Source: Chinchilla lanigera
Lineage: Eukaryota; Chordata; Mammalia; Rodentia; Chinchillidae
NCBI RefSeq assembly: GCF_000276665.1
Contig: NW_004955418.1
Span: 7,625,321-7,689,320 of the forward strand
DNA: 64,000 nucleotides
Direction of reading: 5' to 3'
Of the stretch, positions 22,046 to 34,182 are shown in pieces. The position numbers were made by a program, and so were the translations under genes. The notes below the pieces were generated by a model that was not told where the DNA came from, did not search any database, and worked only from the letters and a program-made list of their open reading frames with translations. Numbering within the stretch: the first letter of the stretch is position 1; every line of letters starts with the position of its first letter.

Positions 22046-23140
22046 CACTATGGTGTATTTTATGTATTCTTATGCCCTTGCCTTTTATATAGTTTACAAA
22101 TATTTTCTTCCATTCTGTGAGTTGTCTCTTCACTTTAAGGATTATTTTCTTGGATGTACAGAAGCTTCTTAGTTTGGTACAATGCCATTTGTATATTTTT
22201 GCTTTGGTTTCCTATGATTTTGAGTCCTCATCCAAAAAATTTTTTGCTATTCCCACATCATGAGGCATTTCCCCTGTTTTCTCTACCACATAGTTTTGCA
22301 GTTTCTGTCTCTCTCTCTCTCTTGTTTCCAATGATCTGCCTTTTACATTGTACTTTGTAATATATGATACTTTTCGTATAAGAGAAACCACTCAACATTT
22401 AAGGTTGTGTTTCTTGTTTACTTTACTTAACATTATGGTCTCAAGGTGTATCTGTTTTCCTACAAATAACTTAAATTTATACTTAATCTTCAATCCAATT
22501 TGAGTTAGTTTTCTAAGTGGTAAGAGATAAGGATCTCATTTCACCTTTCTGTATGTGGATCCCTGATTTTCCTAGAACAATTTGTTGTAAAGAATTTCTT
22601 TTCTGTAAGGCATATTCTTAGCAACTTTGTCAAAAATCAGTGTCTATAGAGGTGTGAGTTTAGTTCCAGCCTCTCTATTCTGTCCCATGGGTCTTTATGC
22701 CTGTATTTACAACATTACAAAACTATTGAATTACTATATTATTATAATATATTTGTAAATAGGATTGTGTAATGCCTTCTGCTTTTCTTTTTTCTAATCA
22801 TGACTTTGGCTATTTCTTGAACTCATGGGTGTGCATGTTTCTATCACAATTTAGATTTTTTTCTAATTCTTTGAAAAATGCCATTGATATTTTCATACAG
22901 ATTACACTGAGTCTTTAGATCATGTTGGATAGTAAGAACATTTTAGCAATATTTATTCTTCTAATCTATGAACACAGAACATCTATTTTTTCATTTTAGA
23001 ACTTTTATAAGTGTTTTTTAGTTTCCATCATACAGATCTTTTACATTTCGGTTAAGTTTTCATTTAGATATTTTATTTTATTTATAGATGTCACAAATGA
23101 TATAGATTTCTTAATTAATATTTCAGATATCTGGAGTGAC

Positions 23141-23470
23141 GCTTACTTGTCAGTTTGAATTGGGAACCATACAGAAGCTTGAGTGAGCACACTTCATAGT
23201 ATGTCTGAATGGGTCATGGAGGTGTAAACTCAGAATTTATACCTAGTCTCTGGGCCCTTCCTCTCTGGTGCTTTTCTTCTGCTTCGCTTCCTGACCATCA
23301 TGAGCTAAGTCCCTTTACTTTACCATGCTTCCTGTCATGATGTTCCTGTCTTCATGCCAGCCAATCACAGGATAATTCTTCTAACACAATGAGCCAAATA
23401 ATCTCCTCCTTGAACTTGTGGGTGTCAGATATTTTTTTTCAGCAGTATAAAAACTGACTGATACGCTAGC
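23141..23470 (+). mobile_element. MaLR-type solo LTR (copy F) nested in L1
   Basis: Body about 23,147-23,464, beginning TTGTCAG and ending with 'gactgatac'. It has 'aatgagccaaataat' at the place of the poly(A) signal of the other copies. 'gcttac' at 23,141-23,146 and 'gctagc' at 23,465-23,470 form an imperfect duplication, and L1 sequence continues on each side. It is more diverged than copies A and B. Confidence 0.7.
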
Positions 23471-23770
23471 TGTTGGTGTATAGCAATGCTACCATATTTT
23501 GTATGCTGAGTTTTTTAATCTATAAAATGGGTTGTTTATTCTAACAGCTTTGGGAGAGAGTGTTTGGGGTTACTATATATAAGGTCATGTCATCCATGAT
23601 CAGCGAATTTAGTTTTCTCCTTTCCATTTTCCTCTGACTAGGGCTTCTGATGCTATATCAGACATAAGTGTAGAGTGGGCATCCTCATCTTGCTTCAGCT
23701 GCTACAGGGATAGCTTTTGGTTTTCCCTATTCAGTGTCATGCTAACTGTTGGCTGCTATGTAGACCTAGA

Positions 23771-24551
23771 TAATTTAGTCACATTTAGCTGATGGCTAGT
23801 CTTGCTAGAGAGTTCAAGAAAACTGGTACAAATATAAGTAGATATTTGCACACAATTTTTTTTCTTCTGCCACAGTTTTCTAGTGTCTCTATTTGATCCC
23901 TCCTACCAAGTCATCAGATAGATCTTTCTCAGATTGGTGCTGGGTTTCAATAAGACACAACTACAAGCTGCTTGTTTCTTAATGCTTGTTCCTAGAAACT
24001 ACACAAAATCATTTCTGGCATATTGTCTTGGTCCAGCATTCATAAAAATGGCTCATATTCAGGGAAGGGGACACATATTACATCTCTCCATGGGAGAAAT
24101 TCCAAAGTATTTGTGATAATCTTTAATTTCACTAATATATGTGTATACTAAATATCAGTAAAATCATCTTGTACCTTCAGGGGAAAAACTAATTTTATTT
24201 AGAAACTATTAAAAATGTGCATTTTATTAATTTTTTATATATTCAGTATATGGAGCATATGTAGGTTAAAAGAAAGATTAAATCACAGTTTTGATTATAA
24301 TATTGTTTAAAGAATAAATCGATCATATATTTATGAAAAAAACTATTGTATAGATTCTTTCTATTTGCCAGACCATATACAACATGAGTACAAAAAGAAT
24401 CAGATATAGTACTAGACTTCCAAGGGCTTATGCTGTAGTCACGGAAATGGACCTATGAATAAACAAATGCAATTCTTATTGGTTTATCAAAACAGATATG
24501 AGAGAAAGACTGAGAGAGAAATCACCAGTACCATGTAAGATAATGTTGTGA
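23771..24551. other. No gene; AT-rich, possible L2 trace at 24,360-24,480
   Basis: A 60-codon plus-strand frame at 23,934-24,116 has no recognisable domain. 24,365-24,475 ('tatttgccagaccatataca' to 'gacttccaagggcttatg') weakly resembles L2 in antisense. Confidence 0.4.
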
Positions 24552-24757
24552 ATAAAACTATTTTGGGGGGTTACTGGTGGTTGAACCCAGGGACTTTGGA
24601 CTGAGATACATTTCCAGTATTTTTATTTTTATTTTTTGTTTTGAAATAGAATTTCAGAAAGTGGCTGTGTTGCCCAGGCTGGACATGAACTTTAAATACT
24701 CCTAGCTCATGTTCCTGGAGTGATGGGATTATAGGTGTGTACTACCACACTGGCTCA
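24552..24757 (-). mobile_element. B1-dID type dimeric SINE
   Basis: In antisense the ID-like half comes first ('ggttgaacccagggactttg'), then an AT-rich linker, then the B1 half ('gttgcccaggctggacatga', 'gtgatgggattataggtgtg', 'accacactggct'). The reverse complement therefore gives B1 then ID. Confidence 0.8.
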
Positions 24758-25014
24758 GATGAAACAATTTTTTCAATTATTAAGTACTCCATATATAGTT
24801 CCACTACAGAGTTATTTGTGCAATTCTCAATGTGTGCTATTAATGTTTATTATAGACTTTTAGTGTTTGAGGTGACTAGGAGCTAATGTAACTCATTTTA
24901 GTTCACTCTGCAATTACATAGTAGAGAGCCACATTTGACCCTCATGACCCTCTATTGTAATGACAGCAACACATAGTCTATTTTTCACACATAGGGTAAA
25001 AGACAAGGGTTTAG

Positions 25015-25404
25015 GACCATGTTGTTTTTCTTGTTGCTCAGACAAAATACCCAACACCCAAAATTAAAGAAGGAAAGGTTTATGTAGCTAACAGTTTGTG
25101 GAGGTTTCAGTCCATAATCAGCTGACACCAAGGCAGGGTGGCACAAAGCAGAGGACAACCATTCATGGCAATGGAAAATACCAAAACAAGAGAGGAGAGG
25201 AGAGGAGAGCAAACCTCTTTCTAAAATCTGTTATACTTTATGCAGGCAATGTGTGTTAGAGTGGGTGTAGCACTCACACCCATAATCCCAGCATTAGATC
25301 ATTAATCAATCACAGACTGTAGATCCAGCTGCCTCTGAAAAGCCAGCCCCCCACGAACACATGAGGCTTTGTGGGGACATCCAAACACAAACCTTAACAG
25401 GACA
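25015..25404 (-). mobile_element. MaLR-type solo LTR (copy E), antisense
   Basis: Body 25,020-25,399. Reverse-complement landmarks shared with copies A, B and D are 'agtttgtggaggtttcagtc' (25,092), 'catgaggctttgtggggaca' (25,360) and the end 'ccttaaca'. Flanks 'gacca' and 'ggaca' are only an approximate duplication. A short GAGAG repeat lies at 25,190-25,210. Confidence 0.8.
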
Positions 25405-27215
25405 TATGGTAATTTTATAATCTTGCCCGTGAGTTTTCACCCAGGACAAAAGACACAAAATATCTAAGAACCAGTTGCTATAGACAGCCAAAGAACTACC
25501 ACTTTTGTTGTTTATGTTTTCATTCTTTGAGTAATAAGGATTTAAGGCAAGGCACAGTAGTGCAGCTCTACAGGAGCAGTAACCTACTGGAGCAGCTCAA
25601 AGTAGGTGGAGAGAGTATTGTGTTAGAGCTCCCTGAACTATTTGAGCTCATTATCAAACCACCAGTAGCTTGAAATTGGCCATGATAGTGGTATTTATAT
25701 CTCAGAAATTCAAAAACCTGTTACATTCAGGCTTCTTGGTTTTGTTGTTGTTGTTGCTCTGTTTTGTTTTGTTTTGTTTTGTTTTTGTTAGTGGAGACTA
25801 TCTTGAGAAGTGAAACTTTTCAAGGGTGCTAAGTACAAAAGTAGAAGTATTCCAGACACTAGCAAGCATATTTGAGCAACAGAAAACTGAGGAATGTATA
25901 AAGAGGGATGCACACACTGTAGACTTCGCCCACAATATGAATAGAAAAGGAACAGGAGGAGGGCCTGCAGAGACTTTCTCCTCAGGCCTGGAGAGTCTGG
26001 AGTAATTTTTATAGATGACATTTGTATAATTTCTTTGCCATTTTCAAGATACAAGTAATTTATGCATCCATCAAAAATAGGTATTGTTCTTTTCACAGAA
26101 AGTAGAATAAATTGAAGTTCAGGGAATTTAAATGCCTTGACCAGCCTTCTGTGTCTTAAGTGTCTAAATCAGAATTTGAACATAGCTTCTGTCTCCTTGA
26201 AATCCAGTAGTCTGTTAAAAATATGTGTGTTTCAAAACCCTGAGCTAGGCAGTTTGGGCTTTACTGAATCGGTGATGGAAAATCACTGATAGAGCAGAAA
26301 GACAGGAGGACAATGTTTGGGTTTAGGAAGAACACTCTAGTACATTTGAGTATTTCTACCCACCACTGCCCCACTATTGAATATTGACATTACCATTTTA
26401 AATCTGGAATTAAGCTTAATTTTAAATGTCATAAACATAATAAACACATTCACCTTTTGTAAGTACCACCAATGCTCAAGGAATGATATTTGATCCCTCT
26501 GTTGAAGTCCAGGCAATATCTACTTATTATATTCTCTGCCTTCAATATCCTCTGCCTTGGTGTGTGCTATCAATTCAGCGACTGCTGATCTAGATGACAC
26601 ATCTTGTCCCAAATTTAACAGGGTGTGAAAATAATAAATATTCTTCTCATGTCAACCATATAAATCTCAACAATGGTTTTGGGGCTACCAGATGACATTT
26701 CAATCTAAATGTATTTCTCATTGAAGGTATCAGCTCGAATGAAGGACAAGTTACTTGACTCCTCTGCCTTATGGATGTAGGGAAGGAGTAATACTGGAAG
26801 AGAGGAAATGCTATGATCAATTGAGGAGTATGTACAGAGATCACTGAGTGAGTGGGCGTGTGTGTGGTTTGCTTTGATTGGGCTTTCCAAGAAATTTCCT
26901 CAGTCAATTGCTTTTATTTGCCTGCATTTTGGGAAAGAAATAGTAGGAGGCCTGTACACTGAGTGACTTAAACAGTGTTGTATTTTTGATATGAAAACAA
27001 ATATAATTTATTAAATTTTTCTTTCTATTACTAGGTGATTTATAAAATGTAAACAAATTCTTCCAATCAATAAGAACTCAAATCAGATACTTTATGCTTA
27101 ATGTAAAACAGTTGTCTGTATAATATAAGAGATCTGCAATTTAAGCTAAATTGAGAATAATGCAGGAATAAACAAGACTGGAACTGCTGCGTGAATACCT
27201 CCAAGTAGAAAGAAA
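25405..27215. other. No gene; microsatellite and old repeat traces
   Basis: 25,740-25,790 is a (GTT)n/(GTTTT)n simple repeat. 26,220-26,345 resembles an ancient interspersed repeat related to that at 17 kb. Open frames at 25,788-26,096 (102 codons, minus) and 26,647-26,907 (minus) have no recognisable domains. Confidence 0.4.
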
Positions 27216-27300
27216 AGATGGGTGCAGTGACAAAAGCCTGTAATCTCAGCATTTTGGGAGACTGGACAACATCATGAGACCTCAATTCAAGAGGAAAAAA
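27216..27300 (+). mobile_element. Truncated B1-type SINE
   Basis: 'gatgggtgcagtgacaaaag', 'cctgtaatctcagcattttg' and 'ggagactgg' form the left part of a B1, then an internal deletion leads to 'catcatgagacctcaattc' and an A-rich tail. Confidence 0.7.
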
Positions 27301-27409
27301 AGAAATGAAAGGAATGAAGTTACAACTCTAGATCTATTCTGTAGATTTAACAGAAAGAAAGCTTCGGAGATACTCATAAAATATTGAGCAACAAAATTTA
27401 TATTCTTAA

Positions 27410-28500
27410 AATTTTTATTATTGTACTACATGACACTTTTACACTGATAAAATTTTAAGAACACACTGAATGTAATTTGAAGAGGAAAAGCCCTTCTTTA
27501 TCTCTGCCCCTACTCACCAAGGTTTCCCCTATGCTCCACAGAGAACCATTATTATCCATCTCTTTTTTATCCCCTAGCAATTATGGATAAATATTCTTAT
27601 TTTACTATTTTCAAGTACATAGTATTCTATAATGCTCTTACAGACTGTCATGGTGTGTGTCTGGATGTTTTCCCAAAGCCTCATGCAGTCATGGGGCGGG
27701 CTTCTAGAGTTTATGATTGATTCATGGCCCAATGCTGGGATTATGGGTGTGAATGCTACATCCACCCTGTGGTGGCTAGTTTGCATACACTATAAGGGAG
27801 GGAAAGAGGCTTGCCTGCAACTCCTCCCTTTTGTTCTTTTTTCTTTTGCTTTCTTCTGCTGCTATGAACTGTTGCCCTCTGCCATGTGCCGCTCTGCCTT
27901 GGAGCCAGCTGAGTATGAACTGAAACCTCCACAAACTGTGAGCTAAATAAACATTTCCTTCCTTCATTTTGAGCATCAACTATTTTGTCTCAGCAAGGAG
28001 AGAAAAGTAACCAAGACACAGACCCTAACTGTTTCACTTTACATTAAATTTTTTATACCTAGAATCTTTCTACTATCTTACATAGTATTACTATATGCAT
28101 CATTGCAATTTCAATAGTTACCTATGACTAAAATTTCTAAATTTTTAATGTAATAAATAATGTATTGAAACATAGATATACCCACAAGATAATCTCCTAG
28201 AAGTTAAATCACTGAGTCAAATTAAAATTTGTTAATAGTGTACATGGATATACTAAATTGCTCATCATGACAGCTGTAAATTAAAACTTATTATAAAAAT
28301 ACATGGTGCCAGCTTCCATGTGGCCTTACCAAAAGAATATAATGAAACTTCATTTTTTTCCAAATGTATGGGCTAGATATTTGGTATTGTCATGCCACTG
28401 ATTTGCAATTCTTCTATTCCCGTTGAATTTTTGCTTTGCTTTACATGTTTTAGAGGGCATTTACTTTCCTTTGAACTAAATGCCCAAAGCCTTTTGTCAA
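27410..28500 (-). mobile_element. Old L1 3' region, split by a MaLR LTR
   Basis: Antisense L1M-like phrases occur on both sides of the LTR: 'tttatctctgcccctactca' and 'agagaaccattattatccat' on the left, and 'aatctcctagaagttaaatc' and 'taaattgctcatcatgacag' on the right. Strong divergence, no coding capacity. Confidence 0.55.
27641..28023 (+). mobile_element. MaLR-type solo LTR (copy B) with perfect 5-bp target duplication
   Basis: Body 27,646-28,018 (373 bp), TGTCATGG to AAGACA. Poly(A) signal 'gagctaaataaac' at about 27,940. Exact duplication 'cagac' at 27,641-27,645 and 28,019-28,023. This is the best-preserved member of the family here and aligns along its whole length with copy A. The 104-codon frame at 27,632-27,946 is LTR sequence, not a gene. 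Confidence 0.88.
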
Positions 28501-28526
28501 AGTTTTATTAGTTTATGGGTATGTTT

Positions 28527-28613
28527 CTTTTTTTTTTTGTACCAGGAATCAAACTCAGGACCTTGAGCTTGCCAGGCAGGCACTTGTGCCACTGTGCTAT
28601 ATCCCTCACTCTT
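28527..28613 (-). mobile_element. ID SINE
   Basis: Poly-T head, then 'gtaccaggaatcaaactcag', 'gcttgccaggcaggcacttg' and 'gccactgtgctatatcc'. Full-length antisense ID, related to the 19.4-kb copy ('ctatatcc' box A variant). Confidence 0.9.
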
Positions 28614-29201
28614 ATCGTTTTTCATAAATAAGCTTTACTATTTAGGAACTTTGTGTGTTAATGTCAACTTTTTGGCATGATTTTGTAAATAAATCAATAA
28701 TATGTGATGTCATAAGGCTAGTTATCATCATCTTTCTTATTCTTTTTGACATTTTGGCTAAAATTTCCTTATTTTTATTTAAACATTTTGATTAATTTGT
28801 CTAACAGTTATTACTTATATACTATGTCACCTTTACAAAGAGAAGAATAAAATCTTTGTAATGGTATTTTCAGTGACATAGTGTGCCACTACATCTGCTC
28901 ATGTCTTTCTTCCCAGTTTCACAATACAATAACTATCTTTCCAGTGCCTCTGAGGCAGAAATCTCCTACAAATGTGGCTTCTGTGTATCTCTGTATACAT
29001 AATTTCACAGCATCCCACATTTCCCATTTCTCCTGACCACTCCTGTTCTGGAGATTGTGCTTCCTCTTTTTCAAAGGCCATAGCTTATGAATTTCTGAGC
29101 GATCCATTTCCTTCTTTAGACATTGTCTGAAAACAGCTCCTGCTGGAACCTCTTAGAGTCTCTACCTCTTTATTTTGATTCCTTCCTCCACAACTTCTGT
29201 C
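28614..29201. other. No recognised feature
   Basis: AT-rich on the left. Two overlapping minus-strand frames at 28,899-29,107 show no domain. Confidence 0.5.
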
Positions 29202-29285
29202 CATCTTAACTTTTTGTTTTTTGCAGTACTGGGAATCGAACTCAGGAACTTGCACTTGCCAGGCAAACGCCCCCATTTTAACTTT
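29202..29285 (-). mobile_element. 5'-truncated ID SINE with target duplication
   Basis: Body 29,214-29,273. It keeps the tail and box B region ('gggaatcgaactcagg', 'cttgccaggcaaacgc') and lacks about 30 bases at the ID 5' end, including box A. Duplications 'catcttaacttt' and 'cattttaacttt' (29,202-29,213 and 29,274-29,285) match at 11 of 12 positions. Confidence 0.88.
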
Positions 29286-29431
29286 CACAGGCAGCTATGA
29301 GGGATGAGGGATTAAGGTATTATTTCTCACTCCCAGTGTCCCTAAAAGCAGAAAATGGAAGGTGTTAGTTTTTTTCCTTAGTATTTCATTGTGACTTTCA
29401 GGAAGACAGGAAAGATTCAGATGAAGGTGCA

Positions 29432-29757
29432 GAGGCTTTTTTATGTGTTGACTTGGCTAGTCTGTAGGTCCTAATTGTTTTGTCAAATATCAGTCTACAG
29501 ATGTTATTATAAATGTACTTTTCAGATGTGATTAACAGTTAAATTAGTAATTTTGAATAAAAAAGATCCACCCTACATAGTGCGATTGGGAGTCGTACTA
29601 TCGGTTGGCAGCCTTAAGTAATAAGGTTGGAGTCTCTTGAATGAAAAAGGATTATGTCTTTAATCTGTCTCTAGATTTACAACTTACAATGTCAACTCCT
29701 TACCGAAATTTCCAGCTCATCCTGTTTCTCTGGAGAATCCTGACTACTACAAGTAGT
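29432..29757 (+). mobile_element. MLT2-type (ERVL) LTR
   Basis: Sense orientation: 'tgtgttgacttggctagtc' near the start and 'cctgtttctctggagaatcc' followed by 'tgactacta' at the end, both as in the copy at 46,255-47,186. The middle is diverged and shortened. Confidence 0.6.
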
Positions 29758-32700
29758 TGTATTTGTAAAGAAGATTCAATAACTAATTTGATACAAATAA
29801 TGGGAAAAATTTTGTAGAGAAAGTTAGTAAAATACTTTTTGAATTTATTCAAAATTTATTACATTTAAGTTTTTTAAGGATACATTTATTATCACATAAT
29901 TCCATAGAATCTTTTTGGGACAGTTGTTTAACATATGGGATGATTCTCTATTTTACTTCCAGTGTTACTAGAGAGCTTAGAAAGTGTACTGTGAAAAGCA
30001 GAGAGGACACGGTGCTATCATTAGGGAACATTATGTCTGCTACACATCAAAGACTGGGTGTAAGTGTAGCAAGGGAAAGAGTGCATTTCGTCTCTGAGAA
30101 AAAATGGGAACATTCTAAACTTCTTATTTACCCATAACTATACTTATCACTTGTTAAGGCATTCTTCAACTACAATATGCATTTGTAATAAAATATATAG
30201 CAAACATGTATATTAAAAATATTGACAATATAAGAGATGCATGGAGAGAACATATAACTTGAGGTCACTATTTTAAAAGGTGTAGAGTATTCCTATTCCT
30301 CTATTAGAGTTAATAGAGCAGTTTGGAATCCTCAAACTTAAATATATGTCAGGAAAAAAACCCACAAAGGGTAATGATAAAAATCTAAAGTTTTATCCTT
30401 GGGTATATGATATATTTTTTCTTGTCATTATTTTGCACGGCTTTACATTCATCTTATGATTGTAGGTGATACAGCAAAACTTGCACTAAATACATATAAC
30501 AGCTATAGAGCACAGCTGCTGCAATTATAGTTTGCATAACTATAGCTTAGAGAATTATCACCTTCAATGCCCAATGTGAGATGGCTACTGTACAGCTAGT
30601 TGTACTGTGACACATTTAATCATCTTAAATTCTTGGAGAAAATTATATTTTCTAAAGGACCTGTGCCCTCACAACTACCAGACAATATTCCTCAGTCTTT
30701 CATTTGACAGAATACTTGTGTGTTTCCTTTGGGCACACTGCTTAGGGAAGTTTCACTTTCTTGATTCAGTACTGTTTCATGAGTTGATTGTGAAGTCATT
30801 TGCATGACTGTTAGGTTGCCTTACTTTTTCATTCTATTTGTTTAGAAATTTCCTGGTAACTATAAAGAATACATGTTCTTCCTATTTAATAATCATTTTT
30901 TAGGACTTTTCAGCACATATTTTGCAATGATCTGAGGTTTCTGGATATGAACATAAGCAAAAAAGTGCTTTAATTAGGTAGAAAATTTCAGAGTGTTACC
31001 TAAAGGTTTAAAATGCACTGTAACAACTTTCAAAGGGTTCCATGTTATACACTAGGTAATATTTTGCCAAAGGTTATATAGTCTCTTATGTTATTCTAAC
31101 TCTCATGCCAGAGGGTTCCCTTGGACATATAAAGCTGTAAATGTCCTTACATAGATTATAAAAGACTCTTTGTTAGACAAAATAAAAATCCTCGAGAGTT
31201 TCCTTCCATTCAGATCCAGGACCCAAGGAGTTGGTCAATATTTCAATGTTGTGTAAAAGAGGTACAATGGTTTTAATATCACTTTCTGACTCACTTCACT
31301 GTGTAGATGACAAGAGGGTTGATTTTTGTCTGATCTGCCCTGGGCTTTATTGCCTATGCCCTCTGTTGCAATCTGAGTCTCTTCCTTAAATATGTATTTT
31401 AGAAGATAGTGCTCCTCACTCAAAGGTGCTTATGCTCACCTGAGCCAGGAGAACTCAAATCTAGTGGCCGGCATTTACTAGGATACATTTTAATAATGGA
31501 AGGATGCTAATCATCAGATCTCATTCATCTGGTGGGGTGGGCTCATCTCGAGTAATGTACACAATTAGATATTAGAATAATCACTGTCTTCAGCTTATCT
31601 GAAGGTCCAGTCCTATCAGTTATGCTAATCACTTTTAGTGGCAAGAGGATAATTTACAGAACATTGGCTCCCTATTTTCTTCCTTAATACCAGAAATGAC
31701 TGTGATGTCATGGCATCCTCTGAGTCTTGTCCTCCCATTTACTTTTATTTTTCTATGCAGCACTTGTGACTTGTGATACTAATAATCCACTCTGAACCAT
31801 CCCTCCTGTCTCGGGCTGGCATCCCACTACCCCGCAGCAGCTGCTCAGCATGTTTACTGCTTAATCACTTCATGCCCAAGAACACGTGGGCTGTACTGAA
31901 TGAGGCTTGTAATCAAATGGTAGAGCTCTACTTGATTATCATTCACAACAGTAGCTCAATACATGATTTTTCTAATTATCTCCCCTGTGGTGGACATTAG
32001 CCCCTATTTGGTTTTCAATTATAACATCTACATGTCTTGGTCCCTGAACATTCCTATGGGATATACTCTCAGAATAACTAGGGAGATTTTAGTCAAAGTT
32101 CCTGAAAAGAAACTCCCTTTAATGACTTCCTTTTCCCTTCATAGCATATTGGACTATTATTTTTAGAAGAGCTGGAGCAACAAAAATGAAACAATTAGGT
32201 TAGATCCCTTTAAAATAACATCTCAGCAAATTTCCCAGATAGTAGCAAAAAGTAAATGTCATGTTAATTTCTTACATGTATTTTCCACATAGACAACCAT
32301 CGTTTTTATTGTTCTGAGTTTATTATTTAGAAAATAGTTATAGTTAAGTGAACAATTTTGGTACATAATTCTTTGAATCTAAATCAGACTAGGTTGTAAT
32401 ATGATTATGAAATAATTGATGTACTGAAGTTCTCTCAGAAAGTGTTTACTTGAAGTATTAGTAAATGTACATTTTTAATTTTTAGAGATAATAGCATGTA
32501 TCTATTTTTACTATTGTTTTACCGTTTTCCTGACAAATTGATAAAAGGGAAAATGATTTCCTGCAAAAAGTTGAATTTGGCAAAATATGAATATTCCTCT
32601 CATACTCTCTATCCTCAGAGGAGACACTATGGAATCATTTCATTTGAGTGTCAAGTTTTATTAATGATCTTAGTCAGAACCATTTATATTTTGCAATTTC

Positions 32701-33499
32701 TTTGCACATGTCATTAATAGGGAGCTGCTTCCTCGCTTGCATGAATGTTTGATTTCTTTTTCTAGTTAAATAGTGTTCCAAATGCGAAATCTAATGCTTT
32801 GGGTAATCATGTGAATTTATGACCATCGCTAGGATTCTGGGCTTTCAGAAATGAAATTGAATAGATCATATTTCTCTATAAATGTAGGTTTTACAGCTGA
32901 GATAGATCTAATATTGATAATCTCTTTATTTAACAGTTTCAAAATGCCATATGTGAAGGAAAGCAACAGAATGGAAATAACTATGTTTATAGCAAATAGA
33001 ACAGGGAATGAAAGAAAGATATGCAGAAAGCTTCTCCGTGAAGTGAGCATCGTATTAGTGTTACAGTGCAGCGGCATTGCTGGCAGCAATCAGCAGGCTG
33101 AGGGAAGAGATTCGAGTGCATTCAGTTGTAGGACAGAGAAATTAAAATGGGGAAAATAGGATGACTATTTTCAGATGCTCAGAATCTCCCAGAAGGCATA
33201 ATTTGAAGACTAAAATAAATCTAACTTAAGGTAAGGGAAAATACCTTATGATTTAGAACAAGTTTGTATGAAACAATGTATATCACGAGGTCACATGTTC
33301 TCAGAGTCTATAGTATTGCCAGATCTATATTAGTGCAAAAGCAGTGGTTCTGACTAAATTGAACAATGCAATGTCAATTTAGGAGCCCTTACTCTGCAGA
33401 GAACATGGACTTCTTCATTCTTTTATGCTGTATTCATTTATCTCTCCCACATGCATTGTGCAAATGGAATTAGTGTCATGGAAAGTGCTGTGTGAACTA
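29758..33499. other. Long stretch without recognised repeats or genes
   Basis: No LINE, SINE or LTR recognised over about 3.7 kb, which is unusual for this window. Blocks at 31,430-32,060 and 32,930-33,150 look like candidate conserved non-coding DNA (see findings). Frames of 60-102 codons occur on both strands but show no family signature, and the pair at 32,829-33,159 overlap each other in opposite directions. Confidence 0.45.
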
Positions 33500-34182
33500 A
33501 CTCATGGTATTCCAACATCCACATGCTGAGGAACTTATTCGTTGTGTGTGTGACTATGTTCAGATAAGGTTTTTAGGAGGTAACTGAGTTTGTATGGGAT
33601 GGTTAACATTGAGTTTTCAATCAGAGAGGATTAGGAACATGTTAAGAATAGGAAGAGATCTGGGATTTGCCTTTCACCTATGGGAAGACACAAGAAGAAG
33701 AAGGAGTTTGCAAGCCAGAAGAAAGCCCTCACCACAAATTTACCATGTTCACAACCTCTTCTTTTATTTTATGGAAAAGAACCCAAAATTTCAAAATAAA
33801 ATATAGGAGAATAACAACAGTTAATGCATTGTGTATCTTCAAAGTAGTTACACGGAGCACCTAATATCATTTGTAATATAACAACTCCTACTAATCCCTA
33901 TCATTTTGTTCTGAAACCTTGTATCATTCTTATTGTTTTTGTTTTGTTTTGTTTTTGTTTATGTTGTTGACATTTTGCTATTGTTCATTTAAAAAAATTT
34001 CTTTAAAAATATCATAAAAATTCTCCAAATGATATCAACACAAACCTTTCTTTTCAGTGAACTGATAGAGAATATTAGTATAACTTGACTTTTCACAAAG
34101 AGAACTGTGAGAAAATAAATTTCTGTTGTCTAAGTCACCCACACTACAGTATTTTGTTATGGCTGCCTGAGCAGAGTAAGAC
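33500..34182 (+). mobile_element. MLT1-type MaLR LTR split by a ~300-bp insertion
   Basis: Left part about 33,500-33,768 ('ggaggtaactgagtttgtat', 'gggaagacacaagaag'). Right part about 34,076-34,182, with the poly(A) region 'gaactgtgagaaaataaatt' and the end 'gctgcctgagcagagtaaga'. The inserted segment carries a copy of a dispersed unit also found at 41 kb. Confidence 0.6.
33818..33950 (+). repeat. Dispersed ~130-bp unit, copy 3
   Basis: 'cagttaatgcattgtgtatc' through 'tcattttgttctgaaacc' and 'tgtatcattcttattg' aligns along its length with the two tandem units at 40,998-41,290. Followed by a (GTTTT)n run. Family not recognised. Confidence 0.6.

Larger units (their letters stand above)
20885..23770 (-). 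mobile_element. L1 LINE, ORF2 C-terminal half and 3' UTR, with three nested insertions
   Basis: Read on the minus strand: 3' untranslated region at 20,885-21,270, then the C-terminal ORF2 region and back to the RT at about 23,600. Landmarks on the plus strand are 'attgtgaatagtgctagaatg' (21,449), 'ttcccaacaacagtatacaa' (21,670) and 'gagttgtctcttcacttta' (22,119). The reverse complement of 23,584-23,600 encodes MDDM at the place of the RT FADD box. It is interrupted by a truncated ID (21,511-21,546), TA repeats with a B1 (21,897-22,045), and a MaLR LTR (23,147-23,464). No intact frame. Confidence 0.85.

Noticed and set aside
25550..25690. Possible SINE starting 'aaggcaaggcacagtagtgc'
   Set aside because: Only the first 20 or so bases resemble B1; the rest does not follow any family I recognise.
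27632..27946. 104-codon plus-strand frame rich in C, W and L
   Set aside because: It coincides with MaLR LTR copy B and is not conserved as a frame in copy A.
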